A stretch of DNA of 64,000 bases from Lentzea sp. NBRC 105346 (GTDB lineage Bacteria > Actinomycetota > Actinomycetes > Mycobacteriales > Pseudonocardiaceae), in the NCBI RefSeq assembly GCF_030269605.1, contig NZ_BSTQ01000004.1, forward strand, positions 310,001 through 374,000, in the 5' to 3' direction. Numbering within the stretch: the stretch's first letter is position 1; the number at the start of each line of letters is the position of its first letter. The notes under the pieces are model-generated. The model was not told where the DNA came from. It made no database searches and was given only the letters and a program-made list of their open reading frames with translations. Shown here in pieces: positions 1 to 8,929 of the stretch. Position numbers and translations under genes: made by a program.

Positions 1-91
1 CACGCTGCACCTGGTGCTGCTCACCGACAACTCGCAGGTCACGAGCGGCCTCGGCACCGACAGCAAGACCGTCTTCGACCCCGTGAAATAG
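1..91 (+). CDS. C-terminal end of a CpaB/RcpC-like Flp pilus assembly protein (partial)
   Basis: Reading from base 2, 29 codons remain before the TAG stop at 89-91; the fragment begins TLHLVLLTDNS and ends DPVK. The start lies outside the window. The assignment rests mostly on position: it ends 13 bases before the TadZ-like gene, where CpaB/RcpC (SAF-domain, pilus secretin-associated) is usually encoded, and a hydrophobic strand followed by an acidic tail is compatible with that family. The fragment alone cannot prove it, and it could be another Tad-locus protein. Confidence 0.45.
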   Translation, partial: TLHLVLLTDNSQVTSGLGTDSKTVFDPVK

Positions 92-104
92 AAGTGGAAA
101 GACC

Positions 105-1280
105 ATGCCCATCCTGTGCACCAAACTGATTCAGGCGATCCCGCCGGTGTCGCGGGCGATCGGCGGCGAAGTGTCCCTTGTGGACGAACTGACCTCCGTC
201 GAGCACCTGCTCGCCTCGGATCCGCTCGAGACGCTCGTCGTCGTCGGCCCGGACGTCGACCTCGACGAGGCGCTGGCCTTCACCGCGGCCCAGCGGCTCG
301 CCCGCCCCGCCCTCGGCGTCGTCCTGCTGCGCGACGCCTTCGAGGTCAAGGTGCTCGCCCTCGCCATCCGTGCGGGCGTCCGTGAGGTCGTCCCGGTGAG
401 CGATCTGGATCTGATCGCCGAGGCCTGCACGCGGTCGCTGGAGCTGTCCAAGGCGACGCCGGCCGGCCTGAACCTCCCGATCCAGCAGGGGGTGGAGGGA
501 AAGGTCGCCGTGGTCTTCGCGACCAAGGGCGGTTGCGGGAAGACCACGACCGCCACGAACCTCGCCGTCGCGTTGCACGCGGGCGGCGCCAGCCGGGTCT
601 GCCTGGTCGACCTCGATCTCGCGTTCGGCGACGTGGCCATCTCGTTGCAGCTGACGCCGGCCCGCACGCTGGTCGACGCGCTGGCGATGGACGGCGGCCT
701 CGACGAGACCGGCGTGTCCGGGTTGCTGACCCGCTACCGGCCGGGCCTCGACTGCGTGCTCGCGCCCGTGGAACCCGGTGACTCCGAGCAGATCCCGGCG
801 TCGCTCATCACGGACCTGATCCTGGTGCTGCGCCGCATGTTCGACTACGTCGTCGTCGACACGCCACCGCAGTTCAACGAGCACGTGCTGGCGGTGCTGG
901 ACGAGGCGGACCACCACGTGCTGCTCACCACGCCGGACGTGCCGACGCTGAAGAACCTGCGGCTGACCCTGGACATGCTCGACATGCTGTCCTACCCGCG
1001 GGACCGGCGCAGCATCGTGCTGAACCGCGAGGACCCGCGGGTCGGGCTCACCGTGGCGGACGTGGAGAGCGTCGCGCGGACCAACGTCACCGCGCGGATC
1101 CCGGCCAGCCTGGCCGTCCCGGCGTCCATCAACCGCGGCGTGCCGATCACCATCGAGTCGCCCGACCACGCCGTCAGCGTGGCGATCAAGGAGATCGCCA
1201 CCCGGACGATCGTGGGCGCCAAGCACGAGCCGCCCGCGAGCAAGCGCGGGTTCCTCGGGTTGCGCAGGAGGTCCGGATGA
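105..1280 (+). CDS. tadZ: TadZ/CpaE-like pilus assembly ATPase (MinD/ParA superfamily)
   Basis: 391 residues. The first ~125 residues look like a degenerate receiver-type domain; the rest is a MinD/ParA P-loop ATPase with a deviant Walker A, KGGCGKTT (K141 to T148), and a Walker B-like VVVDTPP around D252. In Tad systems this protein sits at the pole and positions the pilus machine on the inner face of the membrane. The start is ATG 105 with a purine-rich GTGGAAAG just upstream. Its TGA overlaps the next ATG (ATGA, 1277-1280), so translation with TadA is probably coupled. Confidence 0.9.
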   Translation: MPILCTKLIQAIPPVSRAIGGEVSLVDELTSVEHLLASDPLETLVVVGPDVDLDEALAFTAAQRLARPALGVVLLRDAFEVKVLALAIRAGVREVVPVSDLDLIAEACTRSLELSKATPAGLNLPIQQGVEGKVAVVFATKGGCGKTTTATNLAVALHAGGASRVCLVDLDLAFGDVAISLQLTPARTLVDALAMDGGLDETGVSGLLTRYRPGLDCVLAPVEPGDSEQIPASLITDLILVLRRMFDYVVVDTPPQFNEHVLAVLDEADHHVLLTTPDVPTLKNLRLTLDMLDMLSYPRDRRSIVLNREDPRVGLTVADVESVARTNVTARIPASLAVPASINRGVPITIESPDHAVSVAIKEIATRTIVGAKHEPPASKRGFLGLRRRSG

Positions 1281-2650
1281 CCAGGCTGAGCGACCGGTTG
1301 GTGCAGCGCACCGCCACCGTGCCGACCGTGGAGGACGCCGCCCCGCAGGCCGCCCCGGTGGCCGAACCGCGGCGGCACAACGACCACTTCGGCGCGGTCA
1401 AACGCCGCGTGCACGGGGCGTTGCTCGACACGCTGGGCCCCAAGCTGCACGACGAACGCCTGGACGAACACGAGCTCGAACAGCGCGTCCGCACCACCCT
1501 GCAGACGGTGCTGGAGCACGACGAGACCCCCATGACGCTCGCCGACCGCGGCAGGCTGGCGGTCGAGGTCGCCGACGAGATCCTGGGCCACGGCCCGCTG
1601 GAACCGTTGCTGCGCGACCCCGACATCAGCGAGATCATGGTCAACGGACCGGACCAGATCTACGTGGAGCGCAAGGGAAAGCTCCAGGTGGTGGACGCCA
1701 CCTTCAGCGACGAGGTGCACCTGCGCCGCATCATCGACAAGATCGTGTCGCGGGTGGGCCGGCGGGTGGACGAGGCCAGCCCCATGGTGGACGCGCGCCT
1801 GCCGGACGGCAGCCGCGTCAACGCCGTGGTCCCGCCGATCGCGCTCGACGGCTCGTCGCTCACGATCCGGAAGTTCTCGACGGACCCGTTGCAGGTCGAG
1901 GACCTCATCCGGTTCGGCACGATCAGCCCGGCGGTGGCCGAACTGCTGTCGGCGTGCGTGCGCGGCCGGCTCAACATCCTGGTCAGCGGCGGCACCGGCT
2001 CGGGTAAGACGACGACGCTCAACGTGCTGTCGTCGTTCATCCCGGCCGACGAGCGGATTGTCACCATCGAGGACGCCGCCGAGCTGCAGCTGCGCCAGGA
2101 CCACGTGCTGCGCATGGAGTCCCGGCCGTCCAACGTGGAGGGTCGTGGTGCGGTCAGCATCCGCGAGCTGGTGCGCAACTCGCTGCGGATGCGGCCCGAC
2201 CGGATCGTCGTCGGCGAGGTCCGCGACGGCGCGGCGCTGGACATGTTGCAGGCCATGAACACCGGCCACGACGGGTCGTTGACCACCGCCCACGCCAACA
2301 CGCCACGCGACGCGCTGGCCCGGTTGGAGACCATGGTGCTGATGGCGGGCGTCGATCTGCCCAGCCGGGCGATCCGCGAGCAGGTCAACTCGGCGCTCGA
2401 CCTGATCATCCAGCAGGCGCGGCTGAAGGACGGCTCCCGTCGCATCACCCACATCACCGAGGTCATCGGGATGGAGGGCGACGTGATCACGTTGCAGGAC
2501 CTGTTCGTCTTCGACTACGCGGCGGGTGTGGACGAGAACGGCCGGTTCCGCGGCTCACTGCGCTCGACCGGGCTGCGCCCGACGTTCGCGGACCGGCTCG
2601 CGGACCACGGCATCACGTTGCCCGCCGGGCTGTTCTCGTCGGCGAGGTGA
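1277..2650 (+). CDS. tadA: TadA/CpaF-type secretion ATPase
   Basis: 457 residues, the usual length for CpaF. The Walker A GGTGSGKTT starts at G238 and the RecA-like core carries the HANTPRDALARLETM segment typical of the family. An N-terminal helical part precedes it. This is the hexameric cytoplasmic motor that powers Flp pilin assembly through the TadB/TadC platform. It follows TadZ with a 4-base overlap and is followed within a few bases by the vWA-TadB gene, so all are one transcription unit. Confidence 0.95.
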   Translation: MTRLSDRLVQRTATVPTVEDAAPQAAPVAEPRRHNDHFGAVKRRVHGALLDTLGPKLHDERLDEHELEQRVRTTLQTVLEHDETPMTLADRGRLAVEVADEILGHGPLEPLLRDPDISEIMVNGPDQIYVERKGKLQVVDATFSDEVHLRRIIDKIVSRVGRRVDEASPMVDARLPDGSRVNAVVPPIALDGSSLTIRKFSTDPLQVEDLIRFGTISPAVAELLSACVRGRLNILVSGGTGSGKTTTLNVLSSFIPADERIVTIEDAAELQLRQDHVLRMESRPSNVEGRGAVSIRELVRNSLRMRPDRIVVGEVRDGAALDMLQAMNTGHDGSLTTAHANTPRDALARLETMVLMAGVDLPSRAIREQVNSALDLIIQQARLKDGSRRITHITEVIGMEGDVITLQDLFVFDYAAGVDENGRFRGSLRSTGLRPTFADRLADHGITLPAGLFSSAR

Positions 2651-2654
2651 CGTG

Positions 2655-4502
2655 ATGATCCTGCGTGCGCTGCTGGCGGCCTCCCTGGCACTGGCCGCTT
2701 CGGAACCCTCCGCCGAGCTCACCGATGTGCGGACCGAGGAGGGCAAGCTGTATGCCACCCTCGTCGGCCACGACCTGGTGACGCCGTTGGACCCGAGCAG
2801 TGTGCGCGTGGAGCTCGATCGCGGGTCCGTGCCCGCGACGGCCAAGACCATCGGCGAGCCCGAGCCGCCCGGTGCGGCCCTCGTCGTGGTGGACGCCACC
2901 GGCACCATGGCCGGAGCGTCGATCGACCGGGCTCGCGCGGTCGTCGCCGGCTATCTCGCCGCGCTGCCCGCGGATGTTCAGGCCGGTCTCGTGACCTTCG
3001 CAGGCACAGCCGCGGTGACCGTTCCGCTCACGCTCGACCGGCAGCGCGTCGGCGCCGCGCTCGCGCAGGTCCGGCCGGACGGCACCAGTGCGCTCAACGA
3101 CGCGGTGCTGCTGGCCGCGCGCACCATCGCCGCCGTGCCGGGGCCGCGCAGGCTCCTCGTGTTGTCCGACGGTGAGGACGCGGGCAGCGTCGAGGCGGCC
3201 GACGACGTCGCGCGGCACCTGACGGCGGCGGGCGTCAACGCCGATGTCGTGGCGCTGGACCTGGCGGAAGGGGCAGCCGCGGCCGGCCGGGACCAGATCG
3301 CACGGGCCAGTGGGGGACAGGTGCTCGCGGCAGGAGATGCCGCCGCCATCGCTGCCGGATCGTTTGTACGACCAGCGGTCCGGCAGCTCGCGGTGACCGC
3401 CGAGGTACCCGACCGCCTGGCGGGCTGGGACGTGCGCGTGACCGTCCGGGCGTCCGCCGGCGGACAGCAACTCGCCGTCGAGAACGCCACCGTGCACCTC
3501 GCGGGCCATCGCGGCGAGGTGGTGCCCAGGACGCCGTCCTGGCTGCTTTTCGTGGTACTGGGTGTGGTATTCACCGTCCTCCTCGGAATGGCGTGGATGC
3601 TGTTCGGCCGCCGCGGGTTCGCCCTGCGCGCGCGGCCGCAACGGTTGACCGAAGTGCTGCGCTACCGCCTGGGCGAAGAGGAGGTGGCGGGACGGAAACC
3701 GCTGGCGATGCGGTCGCTGCTGACGTTGAGCGAACGCTTCGTGAACCGGCCCGGTATGCGGGAACGGATCGAGCTCGACCTCGACCTGGCGGGTATCCGG
3801 CTGCGGCCCGCGGAGTGGCTCCTGCTGCGGGCGGGCCTCGCCGTCGTGATCGGCGTGGTGTTCGGCGCGGTCACCGGAGCGATGATCATCTGCGGACCGC
3901 TCGGGACGCTGCTCGGCTGGTTCGGCACGCGGTTGTTCCTGAAGGTGCGCGTCGGGATGCGCCGCGCGGCGTTCGGCAACCAGCTTCCGGACACCCTGCA
4001 GCTCGTCGCGAGCGCGTTGCGGTCCGGGTTCTCGCTGCCGCAGGCGCTCGGCAGCGTGGTGCGGGAGGGCACCCAGCCCATCGCGGGCGAGTTCGCGCGC
4101 GCCCTCGCGAAGACCAGGCTCGGCATGTCCATTGAGGACGCACTGGACGCGGCCGCCGAGCGGATGAAGTGCCAGGACCTCTCGTGGGTCGTCATGGCGA
4201 TTCGCATCCAGCGCGAGGTCGGCGGAAACCTCGCCGAACTGCTGCTGACGACCGTGCACACCATGCGGGAGCGAGCCGCCATGCGCCGGCAGGTCAAGGC
4301 GCTCACCGCGGAGGGCAGGCTGTCGGCGTACATCCTGATCGGGTTGCCGGTGGGCCTCGGCCTCTGGATGTTCATCAGCCGCCGCGACTACATCGAGCCG
4401 CTCTACACCCGGCCGCTGGGCTGGGTACTGCTCGGCATCGCGTCGATCTGCATCACCGTGGGCTGGTTCTGGATGAGCCGGTTGATCAAGGTGGAGGTCT
4501 GA
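2655..4502 (+). CDS. tadB: vWA domain-TadB fusion (T2SS-F inner-membrane platform protein)
   Basis: 615 residues from ATG 2655 (GTG 2652 is also possible). The chosen start gives a signal-like N-terminus, MILRALLAASLALAA. A von Willebrand factor A domain spans about residues 65-240, with a MIDAS-like DATGT at D80 in place of DxSxS, a downstream DGTSALNDA threonine and LSDGED. A membrane segment near 296-318 leads to the TadB part: a T2SS-F domain about 440-560 (PDTLQLVASALRSGFSLPQAL) and C-terminal membrane helices. TadB with TadC forms the platform that TadA acts on. The extracytoplasmic vWA module is an addition to plain TadB and might bind pilin, metal or another surface protein. It abuts tadC with one base between. 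Confidence 0.88.
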   Translation: MILRALLAASLALAASEPSAELTDVRTEEGKLYATLVGHDLVTPLDPSSVRVELDRGSVPATAKTIGEPEPPGAALVVVDATGTMAGASIDRARAVVAGYLAALPADVQAGLVTFAGTAAVTVPLTLDRQRVGAALAQVRPDGTSALNDAVLLAARTIAAVPGPRRLLVLSDGEDAGSVEAADDVARHLTAAGVNADVVALDLAEGAAAAGRDQIARASGGQVLAAGDAAAIAAGSFVRPAVRQLAVTAEVPDRLAGWDVRVTVRASAGGQQLAVENATVHLAGHRGEVVPRTPSWLLFVVLGVVFTVLLGMAWMLFGRRGFALRARPQRLTEVLRYRLGEEEVAGRKPLAMRSLLTLSERFVNRPGMRERIELDLDLAGIRLRPAEWLLLRAGLAVVIGVVFGAVTGAMIICGPLGTLLGWFGTRLFLKVRVGMRRAAFGNQLPDTLQLVASALRSGFSLPQALGSVVREGTQPIAGEFARALAKTRLGMSIEDALDAAAERMKCQDLSWVVMAIRIQREVGGNLAELLLTTVHTMRERAAMRRQVKALTAEGRLSAYILIGLPVGLGLWMFISRRDYIEPLYTRPLGWVLLGIASICITVGWFWMSRLIKVEV

Positions 4503-4503
4503 G

Positions 4504-5403
4504 ATGCTCCTGCTCGTGGTGGGGCTTTCCGCCGTCGGCTCGGCGCTGGTGCTCGTGGGACTCCAGTTCGCCTCGCACAAGACCGTCCTGTCCCGGCGGC
4601 TCGCCCACATCCAGGCCACCTACGGTCGTGGTGCGACGCGAGCCGACGCGGGGGACGAGGGCGAGCTGCCGCCGTTGCTGGACCGGTTGCGCGCGCTGGC
4701 CGACCGGCTCTCGCCGGGCGAGACGATGGCGTCGCTGGAGCGCAGGCTCGACCTGGCGGGCAACCCGGCGCGCTGGACCCCGGAACGGGTGCTCGCGTAC
4801 AAGGGCGCCGGTCTGTTCGTGCTGGCGTCGATCGGCGTCCTGTACGGGCTGGGCTCCGTGCTGACGGTCCTCGGGTACGCACTGGCCGGCGCCGCGGCGG
4901 GGTTCTTCGTGCCGGACCTGCTGCTGTACAACGCCGCCACCAAGCGGCAGGCGGAGATCGCCAAGGGGCTCGCGGACGTGCTCGACATGCTCACCGTGTG
5001 CGTCGAGGCGGGACTGGGCTTCGACGCGGCCGTCTCCCAGGTGGCCCGCAACACCTCGGGGCCGCTGGCGGAGGAGTTCGCCCGGATGCTGCAGGAGATG
5101 CAGCTGGGCAAGTCCAGGGTGGAGGCGCTGCGGGCGCTGGCGGCCCGCACGACCGTCAACGAGGTGCACACGTTCGCGTCCTCGCTGGTGCAGGCGTCCG
5201 AGCTGGGCATCCCCACCGCGCGCGTACTGCGTGAGCAGGCGGGCGAGATGCGCGTGAAGCGCCGTCAGACGGCCGAGGAGAAGGCGCAGAAGGTACCGGT
5301 CAAAATCCTGTTTCCGCTGCTCATGTGCATCTTCCCGGCGTTGTTCATCATCATCATCGGACCGGGAGGCATCGCCATCTACGACACGTTCACCAATCGC
5401 TGA
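4504..5403 (+). CDS. tadC: TadC-like T2SS-F platform protein
   Basis: 299 residues, typical for TadC. It has an N-terminal membrane segment, further helices around residues 95-140, a T2SS-F cytoplasmic domain (KGLADVLDMLTVCVEAGLGF, then AEEFARMLQEMQLG) and a C-terminal hydrophobic helix (FPLLMCIFPALFIIIIGPGG). It pairs with TadB in the pilus platform. The ATG lies two bases after the TadB stop. No Flp pilin or TadE/F gene follows, so pilin genes must be upstream of the window or elsewhere. Confidence 0.93.
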   Translation: MLLLVVGLSAVGSALVLVGLQFASHKTVLSRRLAHIQATYGRGATRADAGDEGELPPLLDRLRALADRLSPGETMASLERRLDLAGNPARWTPERVLAYKGAGLFVLASIGVLYGLGSVLTVLGYALAGAAAGFFVPDLLLYNAATKRQAEIAKGLADVLDMLTVCVEAGLGFDAAVSQVARNTSGPLAEEFARMLQEMQLGKSRVEALRALAARTTVNEVHTFASSLVQASELGIPTARVLREQAGEMRVKRRQTAEEKAQKVPVKILFPLLMCIFPALFIIIIGPGGIAIYDTFTNR

Positions 5404-5406
5404 TCG

Positions 5407-5439
5407 CAACCGTTCGGCAACCGTTCCCGACCCGTTCCC
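5407..5439. promoter_or_regulatory. Three 11-bp-phased direct repeats (CAACCGTTC type)
   Basis: CAACCGTTCGG, CAACCGTTCCC and GACCCGTTCCC follow each other without gap, one helical turn apart, in the 91-bp space before the NarL-type regulator gene. Related pairs occur at 10759-10780 and 12343-12364. Head-to-tail sites spaced 11 bp are the pattern bound by SARP and PhoP/OmpR-type winged-helix activators. Which protein binds here is unknown. Confidence 0.5.
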
Positions 5440-5494
5440 GCACCGCGCGTGCTGCTTCATGGAGTCGTACAACGCCACTTGTAAGGGGACGGAC

Positions 5495-6133
5495 ATGGCG
5501 ATTCGACTCGTGATTGTGGACGGACAGCCTCTCGCCCGGTTCGGGCTCGCGCAGCTCCTCCAAGCCGAGTCCGACATCGACATCGTCGGTGAGGCCGACA
5601 CCGCGGCCGGCGCCGTCGAACTGATCGCTCGTACGCGGCCCGACGTGGTGAGCGTCGACGTGACGCTGCCCGACGGCAACGGCCTGACCCTGGCTCGTGA
5701 GCTGCGGGACCGCTGGCAGGAGCTCGGCATCGTGGTGCTCACCTCCAACGGCGAGGACGACGTGCTGTTCCGCGCCATGGAGACGGGCGTCTCCGCGTTC
5801 GTGCCGAAGACCTCGGCGCTGACCGAGATCGTCGGCTCCATCAGGCACGCCGCCGTCGCCGCCTCCTCGTTCACCGCCACCGGGCTGGCCGACGCGTTCA
5901 CCCGCATGCGGGACGCACGGGCGCGCTCGCCGCTCAGCCCGCGCGAGGCCGAAGTGCTGCGACTGTTGCAGGACGGGCTTTCCGTGCCCGCCGTGGCGCG
6001 GACGTTGCACATGAGCACGTCGACGGCGAAGACGTATGTGGCGCGGCTGTACGAGAAGCTGGGCGCGTCGAGCCGGGCCCAGGCGTTGATGAACGCGTTG
6101 GATCGAGGACTGATCGGCCTGCGCAGCGCGTGA
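5495..6133 (+). CDS. NarL/FixJ-family response regulator
   Basis: 212 residues from ATG 5495, chosen because AAGGGGAC (5483-5490) sits just upstream and the protein then begins directly with the receiver strand MAIRLVIVDG. Receiver domain 1-120 with phospho-acceptor D55 (VSVDVTLPDG) and the conserved lysine in VPKTSA; LuxR-type HTH about 145-205 (LSPREAEVLRLLQDGLS, then MSTSTAKTYVARLYEKLGA). The usual N-terminal acidic pair DD is DG here (D9-G10), which may weaken Mg2+ binding and phosphorylation. No kinase gene is directly attached, but the kinase/receiver cluster begins 89 bases downstream. Confidence 0.93.
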   Translation: MAIRLVIVDGQPLARFGLAQLLQAESDIDIVGEADTAAGAVELIARTRPDVVSVDVTLPDGNGLTLARELRDRWQELGIVVLTSNGEDDVLFRAMETGVSAFVPKTSALTEIVGSIRHAAVAASSFTATGLADAFTRMRDARARSPLSPREAEVLRLLQDGLSVPAVARTLHMSTSTAKTYVARLYEKLGASSRAQALMNALDRGLIGLRSA

Positions 6134-6222
6134 CGCGATCGTCAATATGCGGTATTCGCCGCGCTGCCAACGATTTCACCGTGCCAGCATCGCGGCGACG
6201 CGCAACAGCCCGGAGGTGACTC

Positions 6223-6573
6223 GTGGTCGTGAAGGTGCTCGTGATCGAGGACGACCAGGACATCCTCGGCCTGCTCGAATGCCACCTGCGCGGCATGGGG
6301 CTCGACGTCGCGCTGGCCCGCAGCGGGGAACAGGGGCTGGAGCTGGCCAGGGCCGACCTGCCTGACGTGGTGGTCGTCGACATCGTGCTGCCGGGCAAGG
6401 ACGGCCGCTGGGTCATCCGTGAGCTGCGGTCCGACCCGAGAACCAAGCACTGCCAGATAGTCGTCACGTCGATGCTCGACGCCGACGACATCGGTGTCGG
6501 CGACGTGGACGCGTTGCTGCTCAAGCCGTTCGACCGAGCCGCCGTGCGGGCGGCGCTGAAGGACGTCTCATGA
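6223..6573 (+). CDS. Single-domain response regulator (CheY-like)
   Basis: 116 residues, a receiver domain only: acidic VIEDDQD, phospho-acceptor D53 (VVVDIVLPGKDG), switch threonine region VTSML and LLKPFD lysine. GTG 6223 is used, six bases after a strong GGAGG within GGAGGTGA (6212-6219). Having no output domain, it probably passes phosphate or controls a partner by contact. It overlaps the next receiver gene by ATGA (6570-6573), the first of three such overlaps running through both kinases. Confidence 0.92.
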   Translation: MVVKVLVIEDDQDILGLLECHLRGMGLDVALARSGEQGLELARADLPDVVVVDIVLPGKDGRWVIRELRSDPRTKHCQIVVTSMLDADDIGVGDVDALLLKPFDRAAVRAALKDVS

Positions 6574-6944
6574 CCGTTGTCGTCGTGGCGGAGGATGACG
6601 CCGACATCCGCGACCTGCTGGTGTTCAAGCTGACGCAGGGCGGGTTCGACGTCACCGCCGTCGGTGACGGGTCCTCCGCGCTGTCGGCGATCGCGGACGT
6701 CGAGCCCGACCTGGTCATCCTCGACGTGATGATGCCCGGTGTGTCCGGCCTCGAGGTGTGCCGGCGGTTGCGCTCCGATCCGTCCACTGAGGACCTTCCG
6801 GTGGTGATGCTGACCGCACGGGCGCGAGAGGACGACATCGAGACCGGATTCGGTGTCGGGGCCGACGACTATCTGACGAAGCCGTTCAGCCCCAACGAGT
6901 TGATCCACCGCGTCCACACCCTCCTGTCCCGCTTCGAGCCATGA
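6570..6944 (+). CDS. Single-domain response regulator (CheY/PleD-receiver-like)
   Basis: 124 residues, receiver only: VVAEDDADIRD acidic patch, phospho-acceptor D52 (VILDVMMPGVSG), MLTARA switch and LTKPFSPNEL. The fold is of the OmpR/PleD receiver type, but the protein stops right after the receiver, so the output domain is absent. It is translationally coupled on both sides (ATGA at 6570 and 6941). Two receivers followed by two kinases suggest a branched phosphorelay rather than a simple pair. Confidence 0.93.
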   Translation: MTVVVVAEDDADIRDLLVFKLTQGGFDVTAVGDGSSALSAIADVEPDLVILDVMMPGVSGLEVCRRLRSDPSTEDLPVVMLTARAREDDIETGFGVGADDYLTKPFSPNELIHRVHTLLSRFEP

Positions 6945-8929
6945 ACACCACCGGTTCGGGGCAGACGTTCCGGCAGATGCTGCTCCTCACGTTCGGGCCG
7001 CTGGTGGTCCTGGTGCTCGTGCTGCTGGCACTCGGGATCAGCGCCATCTCGGCGGCCGCCGAGCCGGTCGAGCAGCTCGTGTCCCGCGTCCAGCCGCTGC
7101 AACGCGCGAACGCGGACCTGCGCGCGACCATGCTGGACAGCTCCCGCGGCCTGCGGGGCTTCACCTACAGCGGCGACGTGGCGTTCCGGGAGGCCTACGA
7201 CCGCGGCCGCCAGAGCTATTCCCGCTCGCGGGACGAGGTGGCCCGGCTCGCGTCGAGCGGTGAGGAGCAACAGGCGGCGAGCCGGTTGCGCGATCTGACC
7301 GACCGGTGGTTCGCGCTGACCGCGCCGATCCGCGAGACCCGGCCGGGACCGGAGGAGACGGCCAAGGTGCTGTCGTACGGGTCCGAGGTGCTGGAGGAGT
7401 TCCTCAACGCCAGCACGGAGTTCGAGGACAACCTCGACGTCACGAGCGCCTCGCTGCGGGAGACCAGTGCGGCGAGCCGCGGGCAGGCGCAGCTCGTGCT
7501 GCTCACCTGCGCCGTGGTCGCGGTGCTCATCGCGACCACGAGCTTCGTCGGCACCGTGCGCAGGCTCGGCGACTCGTTCAGCGGGCTGCGCGACACGGTG
7601 ACGAGGTGGGCGGCGGGTGACCGGGACGCACGCGTGCCGGAGGACGGGCTGACCGAGATGCGGGAGGTGGCCCGGTCGATCAACGCGCTCGTCGAGGAGG
7701 CCGCCCGCCTGCACGACGTGGAACTGGAGCGCGAGCGCCACCGGGACGTCGCGGCGAACATCGGCGTGCTGATCCGCGAGCACCTGGAGGTGTCGGAGGT
7801 CATCCGGATCGCCACCGCCGAGATCGGCACGCACTTCGGAGCCGGCCGCGTCCTGGTGTTGCTCGCCCAGGACGACACCGACGCCGAGTGCGCCGAGCCG
7901 GAGTGGTGCGCGCCGGGCCTCGAGCGGCTCGAAGAGATCCGAGTGCCGATCGCGCCGCTGCGCGCGTGGTACGCCGAGCACGTTTCCCAGGTGACGCAGG
8001 CGAAGGAACTGGGTCTGCCGGCCGAACTGGGCGAGGTGCTCGTCGTCCCCTTCGGACGCGGCGAGGTCGTGCTCGGTGCGCTCGTCCTCGTCCGTCCCGA
8101 CAACGCTTGGCGGCAGGTCGAGGTGGACGCCCTCGAAGCGATCGCGGCGGACCTCGCGCGAGGTGTCGACCAGGCCCGGTTGTACCAGGAGCAGCAGGCA
8201 CTCGTTCGCGAGCTGCGCGCGTTGGACCGCAGCAAGAGCGAGTTCGTCTCCAACGTCTCCCACGAGCTGCGTACCCCCATGACGAGCATCGCGGGCTACG
8301 TCGAGATGTTGCGCGACGGCGACGGTGGCCGGATGAACGCCCACCAGCGCAGGATGCTGGAAGTCGTGCACCGCAACGCGATCCGGCTGCGCAAGCTCAT
8401 CGAGGAACTGCTGCTGCTCGCCAAACTCGAGTCCGGCTCGATCTCGATGGCGGAGGAGACCGTGGACGTCGGCTCGCTCCTCGAGGGGGTCGTCGACACG
8501 CTGTGGCCCGCCGCGCAGGTGGGCGGAGTCCGGCTCGACCGTGAGCACAACGGCGAACTCGTGGTGATCGGAGACCCCGGTCACCTCGACCGCGCGTTGA
8601 CCAACCTCGTGTCCAACGCCGTCAAGTTCACGCCCGCGGGCGGCGAGGTGCACGTGAGCTCCCGCCGGTGCGGTGACGACTGGGTCGAGGTGGAGGTGAC
8701 CGACACGGGCATCGGTATCCCGAAGACCGAGCAGGAGGCCATGTTCACCCGGTTCCACCGCGCCACCAACGCCACCCAGAAGGCCATTCCCGGTTCGGGG
8801 CTGGGGCTCGCCATCGTGCAACAGATCGTGCAGCGCCACGGCGGTCAGGTCGCGCTGGTGTCGGCGGAGGGTTCGGGCACGAAGGCGACGGTGCGCCTGC
8901 CGGCGGCCAGGACGGGAGAGTCCGGATGA
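6941..8929 (+). CDS. Membrane-bound sensor histidine kinase (HAMP, GAF, HisKA, HATPase)
   Basis: 662 residues. Two membrane helices (about 12-36 and 183-205) flank an extracytoplasmic helical sensor of about 150 residues. A HAMP linker (about 205-260) and a GAF-type domain (about 275-405) follow. HisKA carries H441 (NVSHELRTPMTSIAG), and the ATPase has N box TNLVSNAVKFTP, G1 DTGIGIP and G2 GSGLGLAIV. All catalytic motifs are intact. It overlaps the receiver gene before it and the kinase gene after it by ATGA. The signal sensed cannot be told from sequence. Confidence 0.93.
   Translation: MNTTGSGQTFRQMLLLTFGPLVVLVLVLLALGISAISAAAEPVEQLVSRVQPLQRANADLRATMLDSSRGLRGFTYSGDVAFREAYDRGRQSYSRSRDEVARLASSGEEQQAASRLRDLTDRWFALTAPIRETRPGPEETAKVLSYGSEVLEEFLNASTEFEDNLDVTSASLRETSAASRGQAQLVLLTCAVVAVLIATTSFVGTVRRLGDSFSGLRDTVTRWAAGDRDARVPEDGLTEMREVARSINALVEEAARLHDVELERERHRDVAANIGVLIREHLEVSEVIRIATAEIGTHFGAGRVLVLLAQDDTDAECAEPEWCAPGLERLEEIRVPIAPLRAWYAEHVSQVTQAKELGLPAELGEVLVVPFGRGEVVLGALVLVRPDNAWRQVEVDALEAIAADLARGVDQARLYQEQQALVRELRALDRSKSEFVSNVSHELRTPMTSIAGYVEMLRDGDGGRMNAHQRRMLEVVHRNAIRLRKLIEELLLLAKLESGSISMAEETVDVGSLLEGVVDTLWPAAQVGGVRLDREHNGELVVIGDPGHLDRALTNLVSNAVKFTPAGGEVHVSSRRCGDDWVEVEVTDTGIGIPKTEQEAMFTRFHRATNATQKAIPGSGLGLAIVQQIVQRHGGQVALVSAEGSGTKATVRLPAARTGESG

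Noticed and set aside
5407-5439. Classical PHO box for PhoP
   Set aside because: Phase is 11 bp and GTTC recurs, but the units lack the conserved GTTCACC core; kept only as an unassigned phased repeat.
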